Assembly: GCF_006442795.2 (NCBI RefSeq)
Contig: NZ_CP083956.1
Span: 2,457,501-2,521,500 of the forward strand
Length of the DNA: 64,000 nucleotides
Reading direction: 5' to 3'
Origin: Mesorhizobium sp. B1-1-8
Lineage (GTDB): Bacteria > Pseudomonadota > Alphaproteobacteria > Rhizobiales > Rhizobiaceae
The first letter of the stretch is position 1; each line of letters begins with the position of its first letter. Both the position numbers and the translations under genes were made by a program. Shown piece after piece: positions 8,223 through 17,197 of this stretch. The notes below the pieces were generated by a model. That model did not search any database and had not been told where the DNA came from. It was given only the letters and a program-made list of their open reading frames with translations.

Positions 8223-8831
8223 ATGTCCTTTCCGGGCTTGACCTATGGTCCTTTGGGCGACCACTGCGCGCATCTCTGCGTCGACATGCAAAAACTGTTC
8301 GCCGAACCATCGGAATGGGCGACGCCCTGGATCACCCGCGTCCTTCCGAAGATCGTCGGCCTGGTCGAGAGGAAAGCGGAGCAAACAATCTTCACCCGTT
8401 TCCTGCCCGCTGAAAGGCCTGGCCAGGGTGCCGGCACCTGGAAGCGCTATTACGAGCGATGGGCGTCGATGACGATTGAGAAGGTCGGCCCCGAGATGGC
8501 CGAACTGCTGCCGCCGCTGTCTTCCCTCTGCCCGCCGGCGCTGGTCATCGACAAGCACGTCTATTCGCCCTGGCCGGAAGGCAGGCTGCAGGCGGTGCTC
8601 GCCGAGCGCCGGATCGATACGCTGGTCGTCACCGGTGGCGAAACCGATGTCTGCGTGCTGGCCACCGTGCTGGGCGCGATCGATATCGGCTATCGCGTCG
8701 TGCTGGTCACCGATGCGCTTTGCAGCTCTTCGGACGCGACGCACGATGCACTCATGACGGTCTACCATCAACGCTTCGCGCAACAGGTGGAAACGGTCGA
8801 AATGGAAGCCGTTCTCTTGGCCTGGAGCTGA
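8223..8831 (+). CDS. Isochorismatase-like cysteine hydrolase
   Basis: 202 residues from ATG 8223 (GGAG, eight bases upstream); longer in-frame starts run into antisense of the ligase gene. The catalytic triad of the isochorismatase/nicotinamidase fold is visible: Asp21 (VDMQKLF), Lys111 (VIDKHVYSP) and Cys144 (GGETDVCVLATVLGA). Such enzymes hydrolyse amides (nicotinamide, carbamoyl sarcosine, ureas) or isochorismate. Neighbours give no substrate clue. It is divergent from the ligase gene and convergent with the PCC-domain gene. Confidence 0.85.
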   Translation: MSFPGLTYGPLGDHCAHLCVDMQKLFAEPSEWATPWITRVLPKIVGLVERKAEQTIFTRFLPAERPGQGAGTWKRYYERWASMTIEKVGPEMAELLPPLSSLCPPALVIDKHVYSPWPEGRLQAVLAERRIDTLVVTGGETDVCVLATVLGAIDIGYRVVLVTDALCSSSDATHDALMTVYHQRFAQQVETVEMEAVLLAWS

Positions 8832-8847
8832 TCGAGACTGGCTGCCG

Positions 8848-9291
8848 TCAGGCCTCGAGATCGATCAGGGCGATGCCGAGATCGGAACGCTTCCTGCGGC
8901 GCAGATGACCTGGCGTTTCCAGCACCGTGATCTCGAGCGTCGGCTGCACGACGCCTTCCAGAAGATGGCCGCCGCGTGTCGTGCCGTTTCTCAGGCCAAG
9001 CACCGTATGGACGTGGAGACTGGGCTTGCCGCTGTCGTCGACGGCAATGTCGCCGATGGCGCTCAGCACCTCGCATTGCTCGTCGACCGGGATCTTGCGA
9101 TAGGATTTCGATTGAAAATCGAACCAGCCGACGGCCGCCCGCTCGAACGCTCCGATCGCCGTCAAGGACGCGCCGGCAATTCCGTTCTGGCCGGCAAAGG
9201 CAGTTAGCGCGGCGATTGCCTCCTCGCCAGGCTCAAGCACGACGACGAAGGTCCGCTGTCCGGAAGTCTCGGCAACAAGCTTCGATTTCAT
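8848..9291 (-). CDS. PCC (DUF296) domain protein
   Basis: 147 residues forming one PCC domain: GAFERAAVGWFDF near residues 47-59, then LHVHTVLGL with His93 and His95, and GGHL with His109. These three His coordinate a metal in known structures of the family. No AT-hook is present. Bacterial members are trimeric proteins of uncertain function, sometimes annotated as DNA-binding. The ATG overlaps the emrB stop (ATGA, 9288-9291), so it is the last gene of the emrA-emrB operon. Its link to efflux is positional only. Confidence 0.83.
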   Translation of the reverse strand: MKSKLVAETSGQRTFVVVLEPGEEAIAALTAFAGQNGIAGASLTAIGAFERAAVGWFDFQSKSYRKIPVDEQCEVLSAIGDIAVDDSGKPSLHVHTVLGLRNGTTRGGHLLEGVVQPTLEITVLETPGHLRRRKRSDLGIALIDLEA

Positions 9292-10913
9292 GTCATACCC
9301 TCGGCGTTGGCTCCTTTCGCCGTCTTCCCCGGCTTGGGCGAGCGCAGCAACAGGGCGAGCGGCACGAGCAGTGCGGTCGCGATCGCCGAGTAGCGGAAGA
9401 CGTCGACATAGGCGAGCAGCGTCGCCTGGCGGCCGATAAGCTGGCCTATCCAGCCGACCGCCTGCGCCTTCGCCTCGATGGCCGTCGAGCCCTGGCCGAT
9501 GAAATAGTCGCTGACCTGCCGCAGCGTCTCCTGATAGGTGGATGACGATTGCGCGGTGTGCGCGACCAGGTTCGACTGATGCACCTGCGCGTTCTGGGCA
9601 ATCACCGTGTTGGTCAGCGAGACGCCGATGCTGCCGCCGTTGTTGCGGGCAACGTTGATCAGCGCCGAGGCCTGGTTGGTCTTCCGCGGCGGTAGGCCGA
9701 CATAGGCCGCCGTCGAGATCGGAATGAACAGGAAGGGCAGGCCGATCATCAGGAAAACACGGGCATAGGCAAAGAAGCTGAAACTGGCATCGGGCGCCAG
9801 AGCGGTCATGTGCCAAAGCGCCACCGCCACTACGGACATGCCAAGCATGATTAGATATTTCGGCTGCACGAAGCCGGAAACGATGCCGGAAACCGGCATC
9901 AGCATCAGCAAGGCGATGCCGCCCGGCATCAGCGAAAGCCCCGACAGCGTCGCGGTGTAATCGAAGGCGGTCTGCTGCAGCTGCGGCATGAGCTGGGTCG
10001 TGCTGAACAACACGGCGCCCACCGCCATCATCACCAGGAACGAGGTGCCGAACTGACGCGTGAACAAGAGACGCATGTCGACGATCGGATCGCGGCGGGC
10101 AATCTCCCACGGGATCAGCAGGAGAAACGATACGGTGGAGATCACGGCGAAGGTGGTGATGAAGTTCGACGCGAACCAGTCGTTGCGCTGGCCTTCATCG
10201 AGGAATACTTCGAGGCAGCCAAGCGCCAGCGCCACCAGCACGAAGCCTATCCAGTCGACCTTCAGGCCGCCTTTCAGCCGCTCCTGGCGTTCACGCTCCA
10301 GCACCGCGGGTTCGGCCACCAGCCACTGCACGAGTGCCAGCGACAGAATGCCGAAGGGCACGTTGATGAAGAAGATCCAGTGCCAGGAGAAATTGTCCGT
10401 CAGCCAGCCGCCGATCGTCGGACCGACCGTCGGTGCGACAACGACCGCGATGCCGTAGAGCGCGAAGGCCTGCGAGCGCTTTTCGGGTGGAAACGTATCG
10501 GCCAGGATCGACTGCTCGCTCGGCGCCATGCCGCCCCCGCCGAGACCCTGAATGACCCGGAACACGATCAGCATCGGCAGGTTCGGCGCCAGCCCGCAGA
10601 GCAGCGATGCGGTCGTGAAGGTGGCGACGCAGAGCATGTAATAGCGCTTGCGGCCGATGATATCGGCGAGCCAGCCGCTGATCGGAATGACGACCGAATT
10701 GGCGACCAGATAGGTGGTGATGATCCAGGTGCTCTCATCCATGCCCGCCGCAAGGCTGCCGGCAATGTTGCGCAGCGCGACATTGGCGATGGAGGTGTCC
10801 AGCACCAGCATGAAGGTGGCGATGGAGACGACGACGGCAATGAGCCACGGATTGCGCCCGCCGGCTGCCGAGCGGCTTTCACCGCCATGGGCTGTTGCCG
10901 TCACGTCAGTCAT
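9288..10913 (-). CDS. emrB: EmrB/QacA-type MFS multidrug exporter
   Basis: 541 residues with 14 predicted membrane helices, the DHA2 family of major-facilitator drug/proton antiporters. Helix 1 ends in the motif LDTSIANVALRNIAGSL. Motif A (GWLADIIGRKRYY) and motif C (ALYGIAVVVAPTVGPTIGGWL) are clear. It would form a tripartite pump with EmrA and an outer membrane channel encoded elsewhere. The start at 10913 overlaps the emrA stop (ATGA). The longer antiphase extension upstream is emrA in another frame. Confidence 0.93.
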   Translation of the reverse strand: MTDVTATAHGGESRSAAGGRNPWLIAVVVSIATFMLVLDTSIANVALRNIAGSLAAGMDESTWIITTYLVANSVVIPISGWLADIIGRKRYYMLCVATFTTASLLCGLAPNLPMLIVFRVIQGLGGGGMAPSEQSILADTFPPEKRSQAFALYGIAVVVAPTVGPTIGGWLTDNFSWHWIFFINVPFGILSLALVQWLVAEPAVLERERQERLKGGLKVDWIGFVLVALALGCLEVFLDEGQRNDWFASNFITTFAVISTVSFLLLIPWEIARRDPIVDMRLLFTRQFGTSFLVMMAVGAVLFSTTQLMPQLQQTAFDYTATLSGLSLMPGGIALLMLMPVSGIVSGFVQPKYLIMLGMSVVAVALWHMTALAPDASFSFFAYARVFLMIGLPFLFIPISTAAYVGLPPRKTNQASALINVARNNGGSIGVSLTNTVIAQNAQVHQSNLVAHTAQSSSTYQETLRQVSDYFIGQGSTAIEAKAQAVGWIGQLIGRQATLLAYVDVFRYSAIATALLVPLALLLRSPKPGKTAKGANAEGMT

Positions 10914-12118
10914 CGCACCTTGACCGTCGGCACGACGGACATGCCTGGACCGAGATAGGCGTCGGGCGGCTGGTCGAAGACGATCTTGACCGGCACGCGC
11001 TGCACCACCTTGACGAAGTTGCCGGTGGCGTTTTCGGCGGGCAGCAGGCTGAAAGCGGTGCCGCTGCCGGCCTGGACGCTGTCGACACGGCCGTGGAAGG
11101 TCTTGTCCGGATAGGCGTCGATGGCGATGTCGACGGGTTGTCCCGGCCGCATCAGGTCGAGCTGCGTTTCCTTGAAGTTGGCCCTTATCCACACATCCTT
11201 GGGGACGAACATCATCAGCACCTGTCCCGGCTGCGCGTAGGTGCCTTTCGCGGCGGTGATGTTTGTGGCACGCCCGGCAACCGGGGCGACGATTGTGGTG
11301 CGCGTCAGCGTCGTGCGGGCCTGATCCTCGGTGGCCTGTGCCTGCTGCAGCTTGGCTTCAGCGCTTTTGCCCTGGGCCTGCAGGACAGCGAGTTGGCTTT
11401 TCGCGGCCTCCGCATTGGCCATGGCCGTGTCGAGGGCGGCCTGATCCTGGCGCAGCGTCGAAGCCGCCTGCTCGGCCTGCTGCTGCGTCGCCGTGCCCTT
11501 GGCCAGCAATTCGCGGTTGCGCTTGTCCTCGGCCTTGGCGAATTCGAGCGCGGCCTCGGCTTGCGCGACCTGCTTCTGAGCGGCGTCGATCTTGGCGTTC
11601 TGCGCGACGGTCTGGGCCTGCACGTCAGTTATCCCGGCCCGTGCCGCCACCACGCCGGCCTCTGCCTGTTTGAGCGAAGCCTGATAGTCGCTGTCGTCGA
11701 TGCGCAAAAGCACGGCGCCGGCCTCGACGGGCTGGTTGTCGGTGACGGCGACGTCGGTGATGCGTCCGGCGATCTCGGCGCCGACGGTAACCGTGCGCGC
11801 ATCGATGAAGGCGTCGTCGGTCCACTCATAGTTGCGCGCGTTCAGCCACCAGAGCACTACGCCTGCAGCCACCAGCAGCACGACGAGCAGAATAGCTCCG
11901 GTTACGAAAGGATGGCGCCTGATCGATCCGAACAGGTTGCGGCGCTTGTCCTGGGAAGCGCCAGATTCTTCTGGCGAGGCATCCTGTTCCGGTGGGGCGT
12001 CGGCCTTCGATTTTCTTTCCGCATCGGACCGCCGCGGGCCTTTGCCCTGCTTGTCAGCACGACGCGCGGGCTGCTGCCTTTCATCGACGGGTTCGGCGAC
12101 TGGAGAATTCGTATCCAT
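10910..12118 (-). CDS. emrA: EmrA/HlyD-family membrane fusion protein
   Basis: 402 residues. A hydrophilic charged N-terminus (about 65 residues) is followed by one membrane helix at about 71-92 and a periplasmic part: barrel/lipoyl stretch DDAFIDARTVTVGAEIAGRI, a long Ala/Gln/Glu-rich coiled-coil hairpin (about 150-250), and the second half RTTIVAPVAGRATNITAAKGTYAQPGQ. It is the periplasmic adaptor of the EmrAB pump. First gene of emrA-emrB-PCC. An operator-like palindrome lies 167-193 bases upstream. Confidence 0.92.
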   Translation of the reverse strand: MDTNSPVAEPVDERQQPARRADKQGKGPRRSDAERKSKADAPPEQDASPEESGASQDKRRNLFGSIRRHPFVTGAILLVVLLVAAGVVLWWLNARNYEWTDDAFIDARTVTVGAEIAGRITDVAVTDNQPVEAGAVLLRIDDSDYQASLKQAEAGVVAARAGITDVQAQTVAQNAKIDAAQKQVAQAEAALEFAKAEDKRNRELLAKGTATQQQAEQAASTLRQDQAALDTAMANAEAAKSQLAVLQAQGKSAEAKLQQAQATEDQARTTLTRTTIVAPVAGRATNITAAKGTYAQPGQVLMMFVPKDVWIRANFKETQLDLMRPGQPVDIAIDAYPDKTFHGRVDSVQAGSGTAFSLLPAENATGNFVKVVQRVPVKIVFDQPPDAYLGPGMSVVPTVKVR

Positions 12119-12284
12119 GAGGAATCGCCTTCAATCGACCTGGGGATCTGCGCGAATGGCGCAATTCGGGGTCAACAGCGCGCGCCGGGAAAAGTTCCTC
12201 CGCTCTGCTTGAGCCGTGGCGTCCCGATCCACAGGAAGCCGCGCGCCGGTATCTGCCGAGCGGGTCACTCTTTTGTGAAATAGC

Positions 12285-12311
12285 TTCGAATTTTGCACTG
12301 GCAAATTCGAA
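12285..12311. promoter_or_regulatory. 27-bp operator-like palindrome upstream of emrA
   Basis: Half-sites TTCGAATTTTGCA (12285-12297) and TGGCAAATTCGAA (12299-12311) are inverted around base 12298 and match at 11 of 13 positions. On the minus strand TTGCCA within it could be a -35 element, with TATTTC 16 bases on as a weak -10. No T-run follows, so a terminator is unlikely. TetR-type EmrR repressors control emrAB in other rhizobia (known); a site for such a protein is the inference here. Confidence 0.5.
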
Positions 12312-12364
12312 ACAGTGCCCGCCTCAGCGCGTTTCTGACCAGCCGGTCTGATCGACAGATGATC

Positions 12365-13456
12365 TCAGCTGTTGTCGAATGTCGCGTCCGGCACCACCAC
12401 CAGCTTACCGACGAAATCCTTGGCCATGAAGTCGGTCTGGGCGCGGTGGAAATCCGACAGTTTGTAGACGCCGCCGACCAGCGGGCTGATCTTCTTTTCC
12501 TCGATATAGCGGACGATGCGGCGGAAGTCGGCGCGCGTGCCCTGGCTCGATCCGTGGAGCTGCAACTGTTTGAGATACATCGTGCGGAGATCGAGCTGCA
12601 CCACCGGGCCGGCGATCGCTCCGGCAGTCGTATAGCGGCCCTCGGGCCGCAGGATGCGCAGCAGGTCGTTGAAGATGGCGCCGCCGACCAGATCGGCGAC
12701 GACGTCGATGGGTTGGCCAGCGGTTGCTTCGGCAACGGCGGCGGGCAGGTCGGCCACGCCGCGCGTGATCACCTTCTCGGCTCCGATATCGAGCACCGCC
12801 TGTTCCTTGCCCTTGCCGACAACGGCATAGGGAATGGCGCCGCGGGCGCGTGCCAGCTGCACGATGCCGGAACCGACACCGCCGGAGGCGCCGGTGACCA
12901 GCACCCGCTCGCCGGCCTTCAGGCCGGCGCGCTCCAGCATCTGCTCGCCGGTGAGGTAGGCGCAGCAGAAGGTTGCCAATTCGATGTCGCTAAGGTCGGT
13001 ATCGACGACATGGGCATTCTCGGCCGGGAGCGTCTGATATTCGGCGTAACCGCCGTCGCGGCCATGGCCCATATAGTCGATGTCGGCAAGTGAATCGTCG
13101 TCACGGTTATAGATGGAGAAATCGACCATGACGCGCTCGCCGATGCGGTTCGCAGGCACGCCGTCGCCGACGGCGACGATGGTGCCCACCGTGTCGGTGC
13201 CCTGGATGCGGGGAAAGGTCAGCGTGTTGCCTTGCCGGCGCCAGGTCGACACCGCCCCGGCATCCTCCTCGGTGCCATAGGCGCCCTGGCGCACCCAGAC
13301 GTCGGTGTTGTTCATCCCGCAAGCGCTAACCCTTATCAGCACTTCGCCCGACGCAGGCACCGGCACTTTAACGTCGGTGCGGTAGACGAGTTTTTCCAGT
13401 CCGCCGTGCCCGGTGAGCAGCACGGCCGACATGGTGGCGGGGAGGGTTTTGGTCAT
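12365..13456 (-). CDS. Zinc-type alcohol dehydrogenase / quinone oxidoreductase family protein
   Basis: 363 residues, medium-chain dehydrogenase fold. The N-terminal catalytic domain has ACGMNNTDVWVRQGAYG. The Rossmann fold motif VLVTGASGGVGSGIVQLA binds NAD(P)H. The C-terminus closes with HRAQTDFMAKDFVGKLVV, typical of this family. ATG at 13456 is chosen over GTG 13465. Only 20 bases separate it from doeD upstream on the same strand, so it is likely a late gene of the doeC/doeD side of the ectoine cluster. It is not a known step of ectoine breakdown; the substrate is unknown. Confidence 0.83.
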   Translation of the reverse strand: MTKTLPATMSAVLLTGHGGLEKLVYRTDVKVPVPASGEVLIRVSACGMNNTDVWVRQGAYGTEEDAGAVSTWRRQGNTLTFPRIQGTDTVGTIVAVGDGVPANRIGERVMVDFSIYNRDDDSLADIDYMGHGRDGGYAEYQTLPAENAHVVDTDLSDIELATFCCAYLTGEQMLERAGLKAGERVLVTGASGGVGSGIVQLARARGAIPYAVVGKGKEQAVLDIGAEKVITRGVADLPAAVAEATAGQPIDVVADLVGGAIFNDLLRILRPEGRYTTAGAIAGPVVQLDLRTMYLKQLQLHGSSQGTRADFRRIVRYIEEKKISPLVGGVYKLSDFHRAQTDFMAKDFVGKLVVVPDATFDNS

Positions 13457-13476
13457 GGAATTCACAGTGGTCGATT

Positions 13477-14856
13477 TCAGATGCTGGCAAACACGCCGTT
13501 CACGGCATCGGCCGTCTTGGCGACGATCGTGTCGGCCTCCGCGCGCGTCAGGCAGAGCGGTGGCGCGAAGCCGAGAATGTCGCCCTGCGGCATGGCGCGG
13601 CCGATGACGCCGCTGGCGGCAAGCGCCGTGGCGACCTGCGGTCCGATCTTGAGCGAAGGATCGAAGAAGACGCGGTCGTCGCGGTCCTTGACGAACTCGA
13701 CCGCCGCCAGCATGCCGTCGCCGCGCACCTCGCCGACATGTTTATGACCGCCGACGGCCTTGGCGAGCTCGGCGCGGAAATAGGCGCCCGTCTCGCCGGC
13801 ATTCCGCACCAGATCCATCTCGTCGATCAGCTCGAGATTGGCGACACCGGCGGCAACGCAGATCGGATGCGCCGAATAGGTCCAGCCATGGCCGAGCGAG
13901 CCGAGCTTGTCGGAGCCTTGCACCAGCACCTGCCAGACCTTGTCGGCGACGATGACGCCGGAGAGCGGCGCATAGGCCGAGGTCAGGCCCTTGGCGATGG
14001 TGATCAGGTCCGGCTTGATGCCGTAATGGTCGGAGCCGAACATCGTGCCGAGACGACCGAAGCCGGTCACCACCTCGTCGGCAACGAGCAGCACGTCGTA
14101 TTTCTTCAGCACGGCCTGGATTTTTTCCCAATAGCCGGCGGGCGGCGGCACAATGCCGCCGGTGCCGAGGATCGGTTCGCCGATGAAGGCGGCGACCGTT
14201 TCGGGGCCTTCTGCCAGGATCATCTCGTCAAGCTTGTCGGCGCAATATTGCGAGAACTGCTCCTCGCTCATCGAGCGGTCGGCGCGGCGGAAATAATAAG
14301 GCGCCTCGGTGTGCAGGATCGGCGCGCGCGGCAGGTCGAAGGCGTTGTGGAACAGCTCCAGCCCGGTCAGCGATCCGGTCATCACGCCCGAGCCGTGATA
14401 GCCGCGCCAGCGCGAGATGATCTTCTTCTTTTCCGGCCTACCCAGCACGTTGTTGTAGTACCAGATCAGCTTGATGTTGGTCTCGTTGGCGTCGGAGCCG
14501 GAGAGGCCGAAATAAACCCTCGACATGCCCTTCGGCGCGCGGTCGATAATCATCTTGGCGAGCGTGATCGACGCCTCGGTGCCGTGCCCGACATAGGCGT
14601 GGTAGTAAGCGAGGTTCTTCGCCTGCGCGGCGATCGCATCAGCAATCTTCTGGCGGCCATAGCCGACATTGACGCAATAGAGGCCGGCGAAGGCATCGAT
14701 GCTCTTTTTGCCGTTGTTGTCCCAGACGGTGACGCCTTCGCCGCCGGCCATGACGCGGGTCGGAGACTCACCGCGCGCGTGGGTGCCCATATGGGTCGAG
14801 GGATGGAAGAAATGGTCGCGATCCCAGGCGGCGAGTTCATTGGACTGATCGAGCAT
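13477..14856 (-). CDS. doeD: Class III aminotransferase, probable L-2,4-diaminobutyrate transaminase DoeD
   Basis: 459 residues, PLP fold-type I class III. The PLP Lys is K289 (ITIAKGLTSAY) and the cofactor-ring Asp is D260 (LVADEVVTGFGR). AGLYCVNVGYG near the N-terminus places it with omega-amino-acid:pyruvate type enzymes. The neighbouring ectoine genes and doeC support DoeD, which converts L-2,4-diaminobutyrate to aspartate-semialdehyde (established pathway). Ribosome site AGGAG precedes ATG 14856. Upstream, a 145-bp palindromic repeat separates it from doeC. Confidence 0.82.
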   Translation of the reverse strand: MLDQSNELAAWDRDHFFHPSTHMGTHARGESPTRVMAGGEGVTVWDNNGKKSIDAFAGLYCVNVGYGRQKIADAIAAQAKNLAYYHAYVGHGTEASITLAKMIIDRAPKGMSRVYFGLSGSDANETNIKLIWYYNNVLGRPEKKKIISRWRGYHGSGVMTGSLTGLELFHNAFDLPRAPILHTEAPYYFRRADRSMSEEQFSQYCADKLDEMILAEGPETVAAFIGEPILGTGGIVPPPAGYWEKIQAVLKKYDVLLVADEVVTGFGRLGTMFGSDHYGIKPDLITIAKGLTSAYAPLSGVIVADKVWQVLVQGSDKLGSLGHGWTYSAHPICVAAGVANLELIDEMDLVRNAGETGAYFRAELAKAVGGHKHVGEVRGDGMLAAVEFVKDRDDRVFFDPSLKIGPQVATALAASGVIGRAMPQGDILGFAPPLCLTRAEADTIVAKTADAVNGVFASI

Positions 14857-14893
14857 CTTTTTCTCCTAATGAAAATGTAGACCCAGCGCGGCT

Positions 14894-15038
14894 TGAGGTG
14901 TGTCGAGATTCAGGTCAGGCCGAGACGAAAACGGCGGTTTCCGAGAACCGGAGCGGAGCGTACTTAAGTACGTGAGCACCGGAAGCGGAGGAAGCCGCCG
15001 TTTGCAGGCCGGCATCACCTGAATATCGGCACACCTCA
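14894..15038. repeat. 145-bp near-perfect palindromic element
   Basis: An inverted repeat spanning the whole doeC-doeD gap. The ends are TGAGGTGT (14894-14901) and ACACCTCA (15031-15038). Inner arms include ACGGCGGTTTCC against GGAAGCCGCCGT, and the centre is the perfect 14-mer CGTACTTAAGTACG (14959-14972). The right end includes the stop codon of doeC (15036-15038). It looks like a mobile rhizobial intergenic mosaic element (RIME-like). Confidence 0.75.
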
Positions 15039-16529
15039 GGCGACGTCCAGGCAGAGGTATTTCAGATCCGTGAAAGCCTCCAGCCCGTGGCGCGAGCCTT
15101 CGCGGCCGATGCCGGACTGCTTGACGCCGCCGAACGGGATCGGCGCGCCGGTGATCTTGACGCGGTTGATGGCGACCATGCCGTAGTCGAGGGCGCGGCC
15201 GAGGCGCTGCTGGCGGGCACCGTTCTCGGTCACGACATAGGCGACGAGACCGTATTCGGTGGCGTTGGCGCGGGCGACGACTTCCGCTTCGTCCTCGAAG
15301 GGCGTCACGGCGGCGACCGGGCCGAAGGTCTCCTCGCGCATGATCAGCGCGTCGTCGGGAACATCGGTGAGCAGCGTCGGCTGATAAAACAGCGGCCCGG
15401 CCTGATGCCGCTTGCCGCCGGTCAGGCAGCGCGCGCCATGGGTCAGCGCATCGGCGACCTGCTCCTCGACCTTCTTGACGGCGCGCTCATGCATCAGCGG
15501 CCCGATGTCGGCGCCGTCCGAGAGGCCATTGCCGGTCCGCAACGCCTCGATGCGCCTGGCGAAAGCGGCGCAGAAGCGGTCATAGACCGGCCGCTGCACA
15601 TAGATGCGGTTGGCGGCAAGGCAGTCCTGGCCCGAGGTGGCGAATTTGGCATCGACGGCGATGCGGACAGCCTTGTCGAGATCGGCGTCGGCAAAGACGA
15701 TCAGCGGGGCGTGGCCGCCGAGTTCCATCACCAGCCGCTTCATCGTCGGCGCGCTCTGCGCGGCGATCAGCCGGCCGATCTCGGTCGAGCCGGTAAAACT
15801 CATGGCGCGGACGCGCGGGTCTTCGCACATCCTGCCGACAATCGTTGAAGCCTTGCCGGTGAGCACGTTGAAGACACCGGCCGGCAGTCCGGCGCGCTCG
15901 CCGAGTTCGGCCAGCGCCAGCGCCGACAGCGGCGTCTCCGAAGAGGGATGGGCGACGATGGTGCAGCCGGCGGCGAGGGCGGCGGCGGCCTTGCGGGTCA
16001 GCATGGCCGAGGGAAAATTCCACGGTGTGACGACACCGACAACGCCAAGCGGCTCGCGCCGCACCATCATCTCGGCGTTCGGCAGATGGCTGGTAACGCT
16101 CTCGGCGTTGAGCCGTTTGGCTTCCTCGGCGTACCACTCGATAAAGGAGGCGGCATAGTCGATTTCGCCCAGCGATTCCTTCAGCGGCTTGCCCTGCTCG
16201 AGCGTCATCAGCAACGCCAGATCTTCCTTGGCGGCGATGATCAGTTCGAACCATTTTCGCAAGATCCTGGAGCGTTCCTGCGGCAACTGCGACCGCCAGG
16301 CCGGAAAGGCGCAGGCGGCCGCGTCGATGGCTTTCGTCGTCTGCCCGGCATCGAGCGCGGCAACAAAAGCTACGGTCGCGCCGGTCGCCGGATCGGTAAC
16401 TTCAAAACTTTCCGCAGCCTCGCTTGCCGTCCAGTGGCCATCGACATAGGCGAGCTCGCGCAGCAGCTTGCGGTCGGCGAGGCGGTCGAGCGCTTCGTGG
16501 CGGTGCGAGCGGGCAAAGTGCGCGGACAT
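15036..16529 (-). CDS. doeC: Aldehyde dehydrogenase, probable aspartate-semialdehyde dehydrogenase DoeC
   Basis: 497 residues from ATG 16529 (GGAG upstream). NAD(P)-dependent aldehyde dehydrogenase with VVTPWNFPSAM, catalytic Glu269 (MELGGHAP) and Cys303 (SGQDCLAANR), most like succinate-semialdehyde dehydrogenases. In ectoine users the DoeC member oxidises aspartate-semialdehyde to aspartate, the last step of the pathway (known). Position between asnC and doeD supports this reading over GabD. The last three bases of the gene are part of the palindromic repeat, suggesting the element's insertion set the C-terminus. Confidence 0.82.
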   Translation of the reverse strand: MSAHFARSHRHEALDRLADRKLLRELAYVDGHWTASEAAESFEVTDPATGATVAFVAALDAGQTTKAIDAAACAFPAWRSQLPQERSRILRKWFELIIAAKEDLALLMTLEQGKPLKESLGEIDYAASFIEWYAEEAKRLNAESVTSHLPNAEMMVRREPLGVVGVVTPWNFPSAMLTRKAAAALAAGCTIVAHPSSETPLSALALAELGERAGLPAGVFNVLTGKASTIVGRMCEDPRVRAMSFTGSTEIGRLIAAQSAPTMKRLVMELGGHAPLIVFADADLDKAVRIAVDAKFATSGQDCLAANRIYVQRPVYDRFCAAFARRIEALRTGNGLSDGADIGPLMHERAVKKVEEQVADALTHGARCLTGGKRHQAGPLFYQPTLLTDVPDDALIMREETFGPVAAVTPFEDEAEVVARANATEYGLVAYVVTENGARQQRLGRALDYGMVAINRVKITGAPIPFGGVKQSGIGREGSRHGLEAFTDLKYLCLDVA

Positions 16530-16607
16530 AATCGGCTGCTCCGGTTGGTGTGATGCCGCAAGACTAGAGGTATCGCGCAAAGGATGAGACTGTTTGGGCG
16601 CTGTTGC

Positions 16608-16626
16608 GTAGAGAGATTCTCTCTAC
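16608..16626. promoter_or_regulatory. 19-bp perfect palindrome between asnC and doeC
   Basis: GTAGAGAGA and TCTCTCTAC are exact inverse complements around a single central base. It lies 79 bases before the doeC start and 41 bases after the asnC stop. No T-run follows on either strand, so an operator or mRNA hairpin is more likely than a terminator. Confidence 0.35.
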
Positions 16627-16666
16627 TGCGCCGCCGGGCCAGACGATCTCTCCACGAGGGAGATCT

Positions 16667-17158
16667 TTACGACTGCACCGGCAGCAGGTCGGCGAGCGGC
16701 ACCACCGCCTCGTCCTTCACCGTCTTGATGACGATGTAGGTGAAATAGCGGTCAATGCCGATTTCGCGCTCGAGCAAGGCATCGACCAGCCGCTGATAGG
16801 TGTCGATGTCACGCGCCATCACCTTCAGCACATAATCGACGCCGCCGCCCACCGACCAGCAGGCGACGATCTCGGGAATGTCGCGGATGACACGCTCGAA
16901 GCGGTCGAAATCGGCTTGGCGATGGCTGGCCAAGGTCACCTCCATCAGCACAGTCGCCACCGGCGCGATCGTGCGCATGGCGATCGCGGCATGGTAGCCG
17001 GAGACGATGCCGGCCTTTTCCAGCTTGCGCAGCCGCATCCAGCACGGCGTCGGCGACAGGCCGACCTTTTCCGCCAGCGCCAGCTTGGTGATGCGCCCGT
17101 CGCGCTGGATCGCTTCGAGAATCCTGAGGTCGATCGGGTCGAGTTTCGCGGCGGCCAT
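16667..17158 (-). CDS. Lrp/AsnC-family regulator of the ectoine cluster
   Basis: 163 residues. N-terminal winged HTH (LDPIDLRILEAIQRDGRITKLALAEKVGLSPTPCWMRLRKLEKAGI) is followed by a RAM/AsnC effector domain (VLMEVTLASH...VACWSVGGGVDYVLKVMARDIDTYQ). ATG 17158 is used; the much longer frame upstream is antisense to enuR. An AsnC-type gene next to enuR or doe genes is a recurrent part of ectoine catabolic clusters. It is divergent from enuR across 84 bases and upstream of doeC on the same strand. Effector unknown; an ectoine breakdown product is plausible. Confidence 0.85.
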   Translation of the reverse strand: MAAAKLDPIDLRILEAIQRDGRITKLALAEKVGLSPTPCWMRLRKLEKAGIVSGYHAAIAMRTIAPVATVLMEVTLASHRQADFDRFERVIRDIPEIVACWSVGGGVDYVLKVMARDIDTYQRLVDALLEREIGIDRYFTYIVIKTVKDEAVVPLADLLPVQS

Positions 17159-17197
17159 CGATGTCCACTTTTTGGGTCCGGCGTACCATGACGATGC

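Noticed and set aside
12285..12311. Reading the emrA upstream palindrome as a terminator
   Set aside because: The stem is AT-rich and lacks a T-run on either strand, so an operator fits better.
14894..15038. CRISPR or insertion sequence
   Set aside because: Only one inverted unit is present, with no repeat-spacer array and no transposase gene.
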